A stretch of 64,000 nucleotides of DNA from JAIUNP01 sp020161975 (lineage in GTDB: Bacteria; Pseudomonadota; Alphaproteobacteria; Rhizobiales; Beijerinckiaceae). Positions 50,294 to 60,141 of the stretch are shown here, in pieces; within the stretch, counting starts at the first letter, position 1, and the number at the start of each line of letters is the position of its first letter. The position numbers and the translations under genes are program-made. The notes below the pieces were generated by a model that worked only from the letters and a program-made list of their open reading frames with translations, was not told the DNA's origin and searched no databases. The stretch lies in NCBI GenBank assembly GCA_036745275.1, contig DAIOGK010000001.1:1-64000 (forward strand). Direction: 5' to 3'.

Positions 50294-52231
50294 TTGTTCG
50301 GCAAATTCAGTTTCAAGAAGGCCGCGATCATCGCTCATGATCTTGTCATGACGGCCGTGGCTGTCGTGCTGAGCATCATGTTGCGCTTCAACGATGCCGA
50401 ACAAGCCGAGCGTTTTCACTATCTCTGGCAGGTGCTCCCGAGCTTTCTCGCCTATGCCGCGCTCGTTTATATGTGGTTCGGCCTTTACAAGTCGAAATGG
50501 CGCTTTGCCTCGCTGCCCGATCTGATCGGTATCGCCAAGTCAGTGGGCGTACTGACCCTGACCGCACTCGGCATCGACTATGTTCTGGTCGGCCGCGAGT
50601 TTTACGGCTTCTACTTCTTCGGGCGGCAGACGCTGCTTATCTACGCGCTGTTGCAGATGGCGCTGCTTGGCGGCCCGCGCCTCGCCTATCGCGCCTGGAA
50701 GGACAAGCGCCGCAAGGCGGATGTGGCGCATAGTCCGGCGGCGCCCGCCCTGCTGATCGGCCGCTCGAACGAGGTCGAGTTCGTCCTGAGGGCGCTTGAG
50801 AACGGCGCACTCACCGGGCTTTCGCCCAAGGCCATCCTGTCGCCGCGCAAGGCCGATTACGATCAGTCGATCCGGGGTGTGCCGGTCGCCGGCCCTGTGG
50901 GCGCGCTGGAGGATGTCGTCACCGACCTGGCAGCGCAGGGCGTCGCCATCCGGCGCCTCGTCGTTCTCCCTTCCGCACTGGCGGCAGACAGCAATCCCGA
51001 AGCCCTGTTCCGCAGCGCCAGGCGCCTTGGCCTTGTGCTTTCGCGCTTCCAGTCGATGGATGGCGAGGCTGCGCAGATTGCGCCGGTCAGCATCGAGGAT
51101 TTGTTGCTGCGTCCGACGGTCAGCATCGACCTGCCGCGCCTGTCCGGGTTTCTCAAGGGCAAGCGGGTGGTGATTACTGGCGGCGGTGGCTCCATCGGCT
51201 CGGAGGTCTGTCTCAAGGTTGCAGGCTTCGGGGCCAGCTCGATTCTGGTGGTGGAGAATTCGGAACTCGCGCTGCACACGATCACCGAACAGCTTGCGGC
51301 GCAGTTCCGCCGCCTCGAACTCACGGGGCATATCTGTGACGTGCGCGACCGGGAGCGTCTTTTCGCGCTGTTGCAGGATTTCAGGCCGGATGTGGTGTTC
51401 CACGCCGCAGCGCTGAAACATGTGCCCTATCTCGAACAGGACTGGGAAGAGGGCATCCGCACGAATGTGACTGGCTCGATCAATGCTGCGGATGCCACCG
51501 TTGCCGCCGGCGCCGAAGCCTTCGTGATGATTTCGACGGACAAGGCCATCGAGCCGGCCTCGATGCTCGGAGCGACAAAGCGCTTTGCCGAAATCTATAC
51601 CGAAGCGCTTGACGAACGCCTGAGGTGCGAAGGCGCCACAACGCGCCTCATTTCCGTGCGCTTCGGCAACGTTCTGGGGTCGAACGGCTCGGTCGTGCCG
51701 AAGTTCAAGGCGCAGATCGAGCGCGGCGGGCCGTTGACCGTCACCCATCCCGACATGGTGCGCTATTTCATGACGGTGGGCGAGGCCGCCGACCTCGTGC
51801 TGACTGCCGCCACCCATGCCAGGGATCCGGCAGCGACGACGCGCGCCTCGACCTATGTGTTGAAAATGGGTCAGCCTGTGAGGATCGTCGATCTTGCCGA
51901 GCGTCTGGTGCTGCTCTCAGGTTTCGAGCCGGGCGTCGACATCGAGATCAGGTTTTCAGGCGTACGTCCCGGCGAGCGGCTGAACGAAATCCTGTTCGCC
52001 AAGGATGAGACGAAGGTGGATATCGGTGTCGAGGGTGTGCTCGCGGCCCAAACGGTGGGCGCCTCGCTGCCAGCCATTGCCGCCTGGGTTGAGCGCCTCG
52101 GCGCGGCGGTCGCGGATCACGACCGGGCGGCGGCCGAAACCGTTTTCCGCGAGGCGATCCCGACCTTCAGGATCACGGTTCGCGCCGATGCGAACGGCCA
52201 AGGGATTCCAGTGCCTGACGCGCAGGCATGA
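50294..52231 (+). CDS. CapD/WbpM-like nucleotide-sugar 4,6-dehydratase
   Basis: A 645-residue membrane protein. Four N-terminal helices (about 10-135), then a first Rossmann-like domain, then the SDR domain beginning VVITGGGGSIGSE (about residue 293) with catalytic region STDKAIEPASMLGATKR, where Met replaces the usual Tyr as in WbpM/FlaA1. These enzymes make UDP-4-keto-6-deoxy-hexosamines for surface polysaccharides. The start is TTG at 50294; an ATG at 50348 would remove the first 18 residues. Its 3' end overlaps the convergent reductase gene by 59 bases. Confidence 0.9.
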   Translation: MFGKFSFKKAAIIAHDLVMTAVAVVLSIMLRFNDAEQAERFHYLWQVLPSFLAYAALVYMWFGLYKSKWRFASLPDLIGIAKSVGVLTLTALGIDYVLVGREFYGFYFFGRQTLLIYALLQMALLGGPRLAYRAWKDKRRKADVAHSPAAPALLIGRSNEVEFVLRALENGALTGLSPKAILSPRKADYDQSIRGVPVAGPVGALEDVVTDLAAQGVAIRRLVVLPSALAADSNPEALFRSARRLGLVLSRFQSMDGEAAQIAPVSIEDLLLRPTVSIDLPRLSGFLKGKRVVITGGGGSIGSEVCLKVAGFGASSILVVENSELALHTITEQLAAQFRRLELTGHICDVRDRERLFALLQDFRPDVVFHAAALKHVPYLEQDWEEGIRTNVTGSINAADATVAAGAEAFVMISTDKAIEPASMLGATKRFAEIYTEALDERLRCEGATTRLISVRFGNVLGSNGSVVPKFKAQIERGGPLTVTHPDMVRYFMTVGEAADLVLTAATHARDPAATTRASTYVLKMGQPVRIVDLAERLVLLSGFEPGVDIEIRFSGVRPGERLNEILFAKDETKVDIGVEGVLAAQTVGASLPAIAAWVERLGAAVADHDRAAAETVFREAIPTFRITVRADANGQGIPVPDAQA

Positions 52232-53111
52232 CGCCCCGCCAGCCAAGATGGGCCAGCGCTTCAGGGCGGACGACCAGCGGCCCGGCAATGCGCGCCCAGA
52301 GGTCCTGACGCCCCGCCAGCCGGAAGGGCAGCGCCAGCAGCCCTGAGGGAATTGAAAACAGCCGTTCTGGTCGCCCCAGCCCCCGCCGCAGGGCGGCAAC
52401 AACTGCGCCGAAACCGAGCGGATGCTCATCCGCCAGAATGAAGGTGCCGCCCGCCATTGCGGGATCATCGGCAGCCCGCAGGATGGCGGCGACAACATCG
52501 GCAAGGCTGACCATCGCGCGCTCGGCTTTCAGACCCGCGACGGGCAGCGGCAGCGCGCTATCGGCCAGCCGCATGAGAAGATCGAGATTGCCTTTCGCAC
52601 CCGGCCCGACAATCAGCACGGGCCGCAGGATGACATGTTCAACGCCCGAGCGGGCGAGCGCCAGTTCCGCTTTGTGCTTGGCCCGGCCATAGGCATCGGT
52701 CGGCGCGGCCGCAGTTGCCTCGGTCAGTATCTCCGGCGTGCTGACCCCACACTGGGCGCGGATCGAGGACAGGAAGACGATGCGCCGGACACCTGCCAGC
52801 CGCGCGGCCTCGGCCATGGCGGCAACGGCGCGGTGGTTGACTGCGTCGTAGCGATCCTCTGGCACGTCCGGGCCGATATGGGCGATGGCGGCAAGGTGGA
52901 TGACACAATCCACCCCTTCGAGCACGGTCAGCCAGGCATCCTGATCGAGATCTTCGATGCTGCCGGCGATGCGCTGGATGACGAAGGGCGGCAGGTCGGT
53001 TTTGACCCCGCGCACCAGCGCGATCACGGGCTGGTCCGTCCCCGACAGGGCATCAAGCAATGCTCGTCCGACAAATCCGGTGGCGCCGGTGATGAGAATC
53101 GCACCCCTCAT
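52173..53111 (-). CDS. SDR-family 4-keto-sugar reductase/epimerase (WbpK/WbpV-like)
   Basis: A 312-residue NAD(P)-binding protein: ITGATGFVGRALLDAL at the N-terminus, FLSSIRAQCG, and the YGRAKHKAE (Tyr-x3-Lys) site at about residue 142. It would reduce a UDP-4-keto-6-deoxy sugar to the fucosamine-type sugar, the substrate that the co-oriented WecA-like transferase attaches to lipid. Start ATG overlaps the upstream stop (ATGA). Its last 19 codons overlap the capD-like gene, tail to tail. Confidence 0.82.
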   Translation of the reverse strand: MRGAILITGATGFVGRALLDALSGTDQPVIALVRGVKTDLPPFVIQRIAGSIEDLDQDAWLTVLEGVDCVIHLAAIAHIGPDVPEDRYDAVNHRAVAAMAEAARLAGVRRIVFLSSIRAQCGVSTPEILTEATAAAPTDAYGRAKHKAELALARSGVEHVILRPVLIVGPGAKGNLDLLMRLADSALPLPVAGLKAERAMVSLADVVAAILRAADDPAMAGGTFILADEHPLGFGAVVAALRRGLGRPERLFSIPSGLLALPFRLAGRQDLWARIAGPLVVRPEALAHLGWRGVMPARQALESLGRSHRREP

Positions 53112-54142
53112 GGCCTGCTGGCCCGGAATCGCCGGCTAACGAGAATTGTGGCGTTAAGGCCAATCAGAACCAGCAAAATATCGGCAACGAGCGTTTCGGC
53201 AACGATCGAGGCAAGGGCCAGTACGCAAAGCAGCAGGTTCAGGCCGAAGATCCGCTCGGTCACGGATGGCGCGGGGATACCGGCATCCACAGCGTTCTGA
53301 TAGGCATGACGGCGGTGCGGAGCCGTGACATTTTGCCGCCTCAGAAGCCCGAGCACCAGCGTTTCGGTGGCGTCGAACAGGAAGTACATCGGCAGGAGCA
53401 CAGCCGCAGCGATTTCACCGCGCGCGGCCAGTTCAAACAGGATTGTTGCCGCCGCAAGCCCGATGGGCAGGCTGCCGACATCACCGAGAAACAGCCGGGC
53501 AGGGTGCCGGTTGAACGGGCGGAAGCCGAGAAGGCCGCCGGCCAGCGCCGCGCCGGCCACGCCCGCCGGCATGGACAGCACGCCCAGCGCCGACAGCAGC
53601 GCCACAATTGCGCCCATCGGCACGAATTCCGCAACAACAATACCGTCAATGCCATCCATGAAGTTGGTCAGGTTGACGAACCAGACGCCGCCAACGGTGA
53701 CGATAGCCCGCTCGATGTCCACCGGCAGAGCCGGCACCAGCCGCCACTCCTCCGGTGCGCCAAAGACGATGAGACCGGTCAGCACCAGTTGCAGCAGCAG
53801 CCGGCCGAGCGGTGGCATGGGGCGCATGTCATCGGCAGCGCCGAGCAGCGCGATGGCGAAGACCGAGGCCATCGACAGCAGGTAATATTGCTCCAGTTCG
53901 CGCGCGACCGGCAGCAGATCGGCGATCAGCAGCCCCGTCACGGCGATCAGCAGCGCCAAGACCACCGGAACGCCGCCGCCTTGCGGGGTGGGCACACGGT
54001 GGGAGGAGCGGGCATTGGGGCGGGAGAGGGCATAGCGCTGGAAGAACGGCATCAGACGCGGGACGGTCAGAAACACGAACAGCGCCGCCAGCGCCAGCAC
54101 CGCGACAAGAAGACAAAGGCGCAAAAGATCGGACCCGGACAT
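53108..54142 (-). CDS. WecA/WbpL-family polyprenyl-phosphate sugar-1-phosphate transferase
   Basis: A 344-residue membrane protein with about ten helices. PNARSSHRVPTPQGGG, LLGAADDMRPMP (the DDxx motif), NFMDGIDG, LFLGDVGSLPIG and HRRHAYQ are diagnostic of the GT4/MraY-like WecA-WbpL branch, which starts lipid-linked O-antigen assembly on undecaprenyl phosphate. ATG 54142 is the best start; 54166 or 54169 are alternatives. It overlaps the reductase start, forming a two-gene operon. Confidence 0.87.
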   Translation of the reverse strand: MSGSDLLRLCLLVAVLALAALFVFLTVPRLMPFFQRYALSRPNARSSHRVPTPQGGGVPVVLALLIAVTGLLIADLLPVARELEQYYLLSMASVFAIALLGAADDMRPMPPLGRLLLQLVLTGLIVFGAPEEWRLVPALPVDIERAIVTVGGVWFVNLTNFMDGIDGIVVAEFVPMGAIVALLSALGVLSMPAGVAGAALAGGLLGFRPFNRHPARLFLGDVGSLPIGLAAATILFELAARGEIAAAVLLPMYFLFDATETLVLGLLRRQNVTAPHRRHAYQNAVDAGIPAPSVTERIFGLNLLLCVLALASIVAETLVADILLVLIGLNATILVSRRFRASRP

Positions 54143-54313
54143 GGCGGCAGCGACTTCCCTGATCATCATCTGCCGCTGATTGCAGATCGCGCCCCGTGCC
54201 GCAAGTCTCGTGCGGTCAGACGCCCGTTGCAAGGCTCTTCAGCGCCGCCTATTGGATTGCGCGCGTCGGCGCAGTCGGCCACAGTACAGCCTATTCTTGA
54301 ACCGGAACGAACC

Positions 54314-55933
54314 ATGACAGCACCTGGCGACGGCGGCACGTTCGACTACATCATCATTGGTGCCGGCTCCGCCGGCTCCATCCTGGCCAACCGGCTGAGT
54401 GCCAGTGGAAAACACCAGGTTCTTGTGCTGGAAGCTGGCGGAAACGACAACTGGATCTGGTTTCATATTCCGGTCGGCTATCTCTTCGCCATCGGCAATC
54501 CGCGGTCGGACTGGTGCCTGCGCACGACGAAACAGCCTGGGCTGAACGGCCGCGATATCGCCTATCCGCGCGGCAAGGCCATCGGCGGCTCGTCATCCAT
54601 CAACGCAATGCTCTATCTGCGCGGGCAGGCGGCGGACTACGAGGGCTGGCGCCAGCTCGGCCTTGCCGGCTGGGGCTGGGACGATGTGCTGCCGCTCTTC
54701 AAGGGTCACGAGAATCACTTCGGCGGGGCGAATGCCTTTCATGGCGCAGGTGGGCCGCTGCATGTCTCGAAAGCGCGGGCACAATGGGAGATTCTCGATG
54801 CCTTCCGCAATGCGGCGGTGGGTGAGGGGATTCCCAAGGTCGATGATTTCAATACCGGCGACAATCTCGGTTCGTCCTATTTTCAGGTGACGCAGAAGAA
54901 CGGTCTTCGCTGCAGCGCTGCCAAGGCGTTCCTGAAGCCGGCGCTCAACCGGCAGAACCTTGCGCTTGTCACCCATGCGCAGGTGCAGCGGCTGGTGCTG
55001 GAAGGCCGGCGCGTCACCGGCGTTGTCTATCGCAAGGATGGTGCGCAGGTGCTGGCCCGGGCAAAGGGCGAGGTGCTGCTGGCTGCCGGTGCGGTGATGA
55101 GCCCGCAGATCCTTGAGCTTTCGGGTATCGGACGGGGCGATGTTCTGTCCCGGCTCGGCATTCCGGTGGTGAACGAATTGCCCGGCGTGGGTGAAAATCT
55201 CCAAGACCACCTGCAACTGAGGCCCATGTTCAAGGTCGAGGGTGTGAAAACCCTGAACGAAATGGACCAGTCTCTGATCCAGAAGGCATGGATGGCGCTG
55301 GAATTCGCACTTTTCCGGCGCGGTCCACTGACCATGCCACCTTCGCAGGTCGGCGCCTTCGCCCGCTCGTCGGCGGATTTTGCGACGCCGAATGTCGAGT
55401 TCCATGTCCAGCCGCTCTCGCTTGACCGGTTCGGCGAACCCTTGCACAAATTTCCGGCTTTCACCGCCTCGGTCTGCAACCTGAGGCCGACGAGCCGGGG
55501 CACGATCCATGCGGTGGCGCCAGACCCCATGACACCGCCGGCGATCGACCCCAACTACCTTTCCACCGATGCGGACCGGCAGGTCGCTGTCGATTCCCTG
55601 CGCCTGGTGCGCCGCATCGTCGAGGCTGCGCCGCTCAAACGCTACAAGCCCCGGGAGTTCCTGCCCGGCGCGCATCTGACCACGGACGATGAGCTCGTGC
55701 GCGGGGCCGGCGATTGCGGCACGACGATCTTCCATCCGGTCGGCACGGCCAAGATGGGGATCGACAGCGATCCGATGGCTGTGACCGACGCAAGGCTCAA
55801 GGTGCGGGGAATGGAGAACCTGCGTGTTATCGATGCGTCTGTGATGCCGTTGATCGTCTCGGGCAACACCAACGCGCCCTCCATGATGATCGGTGAGAAG
55901 GGCGCGGCAATGGTGCTGGAGGATGCCCGCTGA
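54314..55933 (+). CDS. GMC-family FAD-dependent oxidoreductase (choline dehydrogenase/alcohol dehydrogenase-like)
   Basis: A 539-residue flavoprotein. The FAD motif IIIGAGSAGSILANRLS opens it; GMC signature 1 is in YPRGKAIGGSSSINAM (about 80), signature 2 is GAVMSPQILELSGIG (about 257), and the C-terminal His-Asn region is HPVGTAKMG and VSGNTNAPSMMIGEK. It is probably a choline, betaine-aldehyde or alkyl/aryl alcohol dehydrogenase; the substrate is not inferable. Its stop overlaps the mmcB ATG by one base. Confidence 0.9.
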   Translation: MTAPGDGGTFDYIIIGAGSAGSILANRLSASGKHQVLVLEAGGNDNWIWFHIPVGYLFAIGNPRSDWCLRTTKQPGLNGRDIAYPRGKAIGGSSSINAMLYLRGQAADYEGWRQLGLAGWGWDDVLPLFKGHENHFGGANAFHGAGGPLHVSKARAQWEILDAFRNAAVGEGIPKVDDFNTGDNLGSSYFQVTQKNGLRCSAAKAFLKPALNRQNLALVTHAQVQRLVLEGRRVTGVVYRKDGAQVLARAKGEVLLAAGAVMSPQILELSGIGRGDVLSRLGIPVVNELPGVGENLQDHLQLRPMFKVEGVKTLNEMDQSLIQKAWMALEFALFRRGPLTMPPSQVGAFARSSADFATPNVEFHVQPLSLDRFGEPLHKFPAFTASVCNLRPTSRGTIHAVAPDPMTPPAIDPNYLSTDADRQVAVDSLRLVRRIVEAAPLKRYKPREFLPGAHLTTDDELVRGAGDCGTTIFHPVGTAKMGIDSDPMAVTDARLKVRGMENLRVIDASVMPLIVSGNTNAPSMMIGEKGAAMVLEDAR

Positions 55934-56394
55934 TGGAGCTTCAGCCGGATGGCCGCCAGTCGGAGACGGCGCTGCGCATTGCGCGCGGTGTTCGGCGGCA
56001 TCTCGTCCGGCTCGGATTTGCCAGCCTACCGGAAGTGCCGCTGCGCAGCGGGCGGCGGGCAGATCTTCTGGCGGTCAATGGTCGCGGCGACATCTGGATC
56101 ATTGAAATCAAATCCTCCGTCGCCGATTTCCGGGCAGATTCGAAATGGCCCGACTATCTCAGCCACTGCGACCGGTTTTATTTTGCGACGACGCTGGAGG
56201 TTCCGACCGAGATTTTCCCCGACGCTGCAGGGCTGATCATCGCCGACGCTTTCGGGGCTGAAACGATTCGGGAGGCACCGCCTCAACCCCTCGCGGGCGC
56301 GACGCGCAAGGAAGTGCTGATCCGCTTCGGTTTGTCTGGTGCCGCACGGCTCCATGCCCTCGCCGACCCGGAATGGACCGGGCACGGACCGTGA
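55933..56394 (+). CDS. mmcB: MmcB-family DNA repair protein (PD-(D/E)xK-like)
   Basis: A 153-residue protein. The motif RRADLLAVNGRGDIWIIEIKSS (about residues 40-61) matches the D...E-x-K core of a PD-(D/E)xK nuclease fold, and KWPDYLSHCDRFYFA follows, as in Caulobacter MmcB, a mitomycin-C-induced repair factor of Alphaproteobacteria. It overlaps the GMC oxidoreductase, likely an accidental pairing. No SOS box was found immediately upstream. Confidence 0.85.
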   Translation: MELQPDGRQSETALRIARGVRRHLVRLGFASLPEVPLRSGRRADLLAVNGRGDIWIIEIKSSVADFRADSKWPDYLSHCDRFYFATTLEVPTEIFPDAAGLIIADAFGAETIREAPPQPLAGATRKEVLIRFGLSGAARLHALADPEWTGHGP

Positions 56395-56499
56395 GCGGAC
56401 GTGACGCTTTTCCCCGTTGAAATCCGTCTGAAGCTGCGACACTCTCCTGCGATCACGCCGTTCGACAGAAAACGCGATTCCGCAGTCCGGGACCCCAAC

Positions 56500-58095
56500 A
56501 TGTCACAGCATCGTCACCTTGCCTTCCGTTTGCCGGCCCTTGTGCTTGCAGCGCTGCTCTCCTCGGCGGCTTTTGCGGAAACGGTCTTCCATCGCGGCGC
56601 CGATGGCGATCCCGCCTCGCTCGACCCGCACGCGACCTCGACGGTGACGGAAAGCGACATCCTGCTCGACCTGCTTGAAGGCCTGGTCACCTACGATGCC
56701 AAAGGCAATGTCGTGCCGGGCGTCGCCGAGCGCTGGACCGTCAGCCCCGACGGTCTGACCTATGTCTTCACCCTGCGTGACAATGCCCGCTGGTCGAACG
56801 GCGAGCCGGTGAAAGCCTCCGATTTCGTCTATTCGTTCCGTCGTCTGCTCAATCCGGCGACGGGCGCGAAATATGCCGCCATGCTCTACACGCTGAAGAA
56901 CGGCGAGAAGGTGAACAAGGGGCAGGCGCCGGTCGACCAGCTTGGCGCGCGCGCCACCGGCGAGCGGACGCTCGAACTCAACCTCGAATACGCCGCGCCT
57001 TATTTCATCGCACAACTGGCGCATCAGACCGGTCTGCCTGTCTATCCCCCGGCGGTGGAGAAGCATGGCAAGGACTTCACACGACCGGAGAACTGGGTCT
57101 CGAACGGCGCTTTCGTGCTCCAGTCCTTTCAGCCCAATGACAAGCTTGTGGCGGTCAGGAACGAGGCCTTCCGCGATGCGCCCAATACCAAGATTGACCG
57201 CCTGATCTACTATCCGCTAGAGGATCGATCGGCGGCGCTGCGCCGCTTTCAGGCCGGGGAAATCCATTATTACAACGATGTTCCAGCCGACCAGATGAAG
57301 TTCATCCGGGAAACCCTCAAGGACAGCTTCCGGAGCGCACCCTATCTCGGTACCTATTATTTCACCGTCAACACGACCCGCGCGCCGTTGACCGACGCGC
57401 GCATCCGGCAGGCTCTGTCCATGGTGCTCGACCGGGAGTTCCTCGCCGAGCAGATTTGGGGCGGGACGATGATCCCGGCCTATTCGTTCATTCCACCCGG
57501 CATCGGTAACTATGGCGCGCCGGCTGAGATGGCAGACAAGGACCTCTCGCCCATCGAGCGGGAGGACAAAGCCAAGGCACTTCTGAAGGCGGCGGGCTAT
57601 GGTCCCGGCGGCAAACCTCTGTCCATTGAGGTGCGTTACAATACCTCGGAGAACCACAAAAACACCTCGGTGGCGCTGGCGGATATGTGGAAGCCGCTGA
57701 ATGTGCAGGTCCGGCTCGTCAATTCCGACATCAAGTCGCACTACGCCATCCTGCGCGAAAGCCGCGACTACGACATCGCGCGAGCCGGCTGGATCGCCGA
57801 TTATTCCGACCCGCAGAACTTTCTTTTCCTCGGCCAGAGCGACAACAAGGGCCTTAACTACGCCGGCTACAGCAATCCCGAGTTTGATGAGCTGATGCGC
57901 AAGGCCGCCACGACGCAGGACCTCAAGGCCCGCGCGGATGTGCTGAAGGAGGCGGAAACCATCCTCGTCCGGGACGTGCCGTATATCCCGCTGATGTTCT
58001 ACATATCGAAAAACCTGGTATCACCGAAGCTCGGCGGCTTCGAGGACAATGTGCTCAACCGGCACCTCAGCCGCTTCATAGCCATTCGGCCATGA
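56500..58095 (+). CDS. Oligopeptide-type ABC transporter substrate-binding protein
   Basis: A 531-residue SBP_bac_5 protein with a signal peptide ending near SSAAFAE. The motifs GDPASLDPHATSTVTESD, the ARWSNGEPVKASDFVYSFRRL block and INPNFP-type features match OppA/DppA (peptide or opine binding). It starts a five-module transport locus: binding protein, two permeases and a fused ATPase. ATG at 56500 was chosen as the start of the signal peptide; an upstream ORF extension is spurious. Confidence 0.91.
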   Translation: MSQHRHLAFRLPALVLAALLSSAAFAETVFHRGADGDPASLDPHATSTVTESDILLDLLEGLVTYDAKGNVVPGVAERWTVSPDGLTYVFTLRDNARWSNGEPVKASDFVYSFRRLLNPATGAKYAAMLYTLKNGEKVNKGQAPVDQLGARATGERTLELNLEYAAPYFIAQLAHQTGLPVYPPAVEKHGKDFTRPENWVSNGAFVLQSFQPNDKLVAVRNEAFRDAPNTKIDRLIYYPLEDRSAALRRFQAGEIHYYNDVPADQMKFIRETLKDSFRSAPYLGTYYFTVNTTRAPLTDARIRQALSMVLDREFLAEQIWGGTMIPAYSFIPPGIGNYGAPAEMADKDLSPIEREDKAKALLKAAGYGPGGKPLSIEVRYNTSENHKNTSVALADMWKPLNVQVRLVNSDIKSHYAILRESRDYDIARAGWIADYSDPQNFLFLGQSDNKGLNYAGYSNPEFDELMRKAATTQDLKARADVLKEAETILVRDVPYIPLMFYISKNLVSPKLGGFEDNVLNRHLSRFIAIRP

Positions 58096-58121
58096 GGAAG
58101 ACGGTCTAGCGGCGTCCTCTG

Positions 58122-59042
58122 GTGCTCGCCTTCCTCCTCCGGCGCACGGCGGCCATGGTGCCGACGCTGCTTGTCATCATCACGCTTGCCTTTTTCCTTA
58201 TCCGGCTGGCGCCGGGCGGGCCGTTCGATCTTGATCGTCCGCTCGACTCGGCGACCATGGCCAATCTCAAACGGGTCTACGGTCTCGACCGCAGCCTGCC
58301 TGAACAGTACCTCTCCTATCTGAGGGCGCTTGTCGGGGGCGATTTTGGCCCTTCGCTGGTGATCCGTGATTTTTCCGTTGGCGAAATTTTTGCGCGCGGC
58401 CTGCCGGTCTCGATCCGCATCGGCGGGCTCGCACTGCTCCTTGCGCTGATTGCCGGTCTCGGGCTTGGCATCGCGGCGGCGCTGAGACGGAACCGGGCGG
58501 TTGATTACCTCGTAATGACCGTGGCAACGCTCGGGCTCAGCGTGCCGACCTTTGTCACGGCACCCTTGTTCCAGCTCTTCTTCGGTCTTTCGCTCGCCTG
58601 GTTGCCGGTGGGCGGCTGGAACGATGGTGCCTGGCGCAATACCGTCCTGCCGGTGCTGACGCTGGCCCTGCCGCAGGTGGCGGTGATCGCGCGGCTGACG
58701 CGGGCCGCGATGATCGAGACGCTGCGCGCCCATCACATCCGCACCCTCCGGGCGCAGGGGCTGGGCACCGCCACCATCGTCCGCCATGCACTGCGCGGTG
58801 CGCTTTTGCCGGTCCTGTCCTATCTTGGCCCGGCGGCGGCGCATCTTCTGACCGGTTCGCTGGTGGTTGAGACAATTTTCGGCCTGCCGGGCATCGGGCG
58901 CTATTTCATTGAAGGTGCGCTGAGCCGCGACTACACGCTGGTGATGGGCACCGTGGTGGTCATCGCGCTCTTCGTCCTGATCTTCAACATTCTCGTCGAT
59001 CTTGCCTATGCGCTGCTCGACCCCAGGGTGCGGCATGGGTGA
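58122..59042 (+). CDS. Oligopeptide-type ABC permease (OppB-like)
   Basis: A 306-residue membrane protein with about six helices and the EAA loop TRAAMIETLRAHHIRTLRAQGLG (about residue 190-212). LRLPIPL-type N-terminal VPTLLVIITLAFFLIRLAPGG is typical of OppB. Starts with GTG at 58122; it overlaps oppC by eight bases. Confidence 0.92.
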   Translation: MLAFLLRRTAAMVPTLLVIITLAFFLIRLAPGGPFDLDRPLDSATMANLKRVYGLDRSLPEQYLSYLRALVGGDFGPSLVIRDFSVGEIFARGLPVSIRIGGLALLLALIAGLGLGIAAALRRNRAVDYLVMTVATLGLSVPTFVTAPLFQLFFGLSLAWLPVGGWNDGAWRNTVLPVLTLALPQVAVIARLTRAAMIETLRAHHIRTLRAQGLGTATIVRHALRGALLPVLSYLGPAAAHLLTGSLVVETIFGLPGIGRYFIEGALSRDYTLVMGTVVVIALFVLIFNILVDLAYALLDPRVRHG

Positions 59043-60141
59043 GGCGACAGCATCGCAGCAGGGCTACTGGCGCCTGGCGCTGCTGCGCCTTCGCGCCAAC
59101 CGCGCGGCGGTCACGTCATTGACGGTGCTCGGTCTGTTCGCGCTGTTCTGCCTCGTCGGCCCGTTCCTCTCGCCCCATGCCTATGACCGGGTTTATCCCG
59201 ATTACGTCCGCGAACCCGCATCGCTTGAAAGCCACCCGCTACCCGCGCAGATCCAGCCCGCTGCCGAACGCATCGCCCAGCGGATGCGCGCCAAAGTGGA
59301 GGAGGCCAGCGTCAAGGGCGATGCCGTGCAGCTGCGGCTCTCGGCGCCGCGACCGGTTGATGAACGCAACCTTGAACTCTTCGCCCGCTCGGATCTTTTC
59401 GGCCGGCCCGTCGTGGTCGAGCGGGCCGATGAGGGCCGCAGGCTCGTGCTGGAGGTGCCGATCGAACGTCAGCGCTTCCTGTTCGGCACGGATTCCAATG
59501 GGCGCGACCTGATGTCGAGGATGATGGTTGCCGGGCGCATCTCGCTGGCGGTCGGCCTGCTCGCGTCCGGGGTCGCGCTGCTGATCGGTGTGGTCTACGG
59601 GGCGACCTCCGGTTATCTCGGCGGTGTCGTGGATCTTGCTTTGATGCGTCTTGTCGATGTCCTTTATTCGCTGCCATTCATCTTTTTCGTGATCCTGCTC
59701 GTCACCTTCCTGGGGCGCAATTTCCTCCTCATGTTCGTCGCTATCGGGGCGGTGGAATGGCTCGATATGGCGCGGATCGTCAGGGGGCAGACGCTGTCAC
59801 TAAAGCGGCAGGAATTCGTGCAGGCTGCCGAAGCGCTCGGGGTCGGCACCTCCGACATCATCCGCCACCATATCATCCCGAATCTCATCGGGCCGGTCGT
59901 TGTGTTCGTGACGCTGCTGGTGCCGAAGGTGATCCTGCTCGAAAGCTTCCTGTCCTTTCTCGGGCTTGGCGTACAGGAGCCGCTGACCAGCCTCGGTGTT
60001 CTCATTTCCGAAGGGGCGAAATCCATTCAAGGCGGCGCCTACCTGCTGATTTTCCCCGCCACGATGCTGATCATTCTGCTGCTTGCGCTCAATTTCATCG
60101 GCGACGGCTTGCGCGATGCGCTCGATCCGAGAGACAGATGA
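59035..60141 (+). CDS. Oligopeptide-type ABC permease with large extracytoplasmic insert (OppC-like)
   Basis: A 368-residue permease. After the first helix (VTSLTVLGLFALFCLVGPFL, about 26-45) there is an insert of about 110 residues (about 50-160) rich in charged residues before FGTDSNGRDLMSRMM, the usual start of the OppC core. The EAA loop is SLKRQEFVQAAEALGVGTSD (about 258-277). Relatives with such inserts are the YejE-type permeases for peptides such as microcin C. That would fit a Yej-like transporter. The ATG overlaps oppB and the stop overlaps the ATPase start. Confidence 0.9.
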   Translation: MGEATASQQGYWRLALLRLRANRAAVTSLTVLGLFALFCLVGPFLSPHAYDRVYPDYVREPASLESHPLPAQIQPAAERIAQRMRAKVEEASVKGDAVQLRLSAPRPVDERNLELFARSDLFGRPVVVERADEGRRLVLEVPIERQRFLFGTDSNGRDLMSRMMVAGRISLAVGLLASGVALLIGVVYGATSGYLGGVVDLALMRLVDVLYSLPFIFFVILLVTFLGRNFLLMFVAIGAVEWLDMARIVRGQTLSLKRQEFVQAAEALGVGTSDIIRHHIIPNLIGPVVVFVTLLVPKVILLESFLSFLGLGVQEPLTSLGVLISEGAKSIQGGAYLLIFPATMLIILLLALNFIGDGLRDALDPRDR

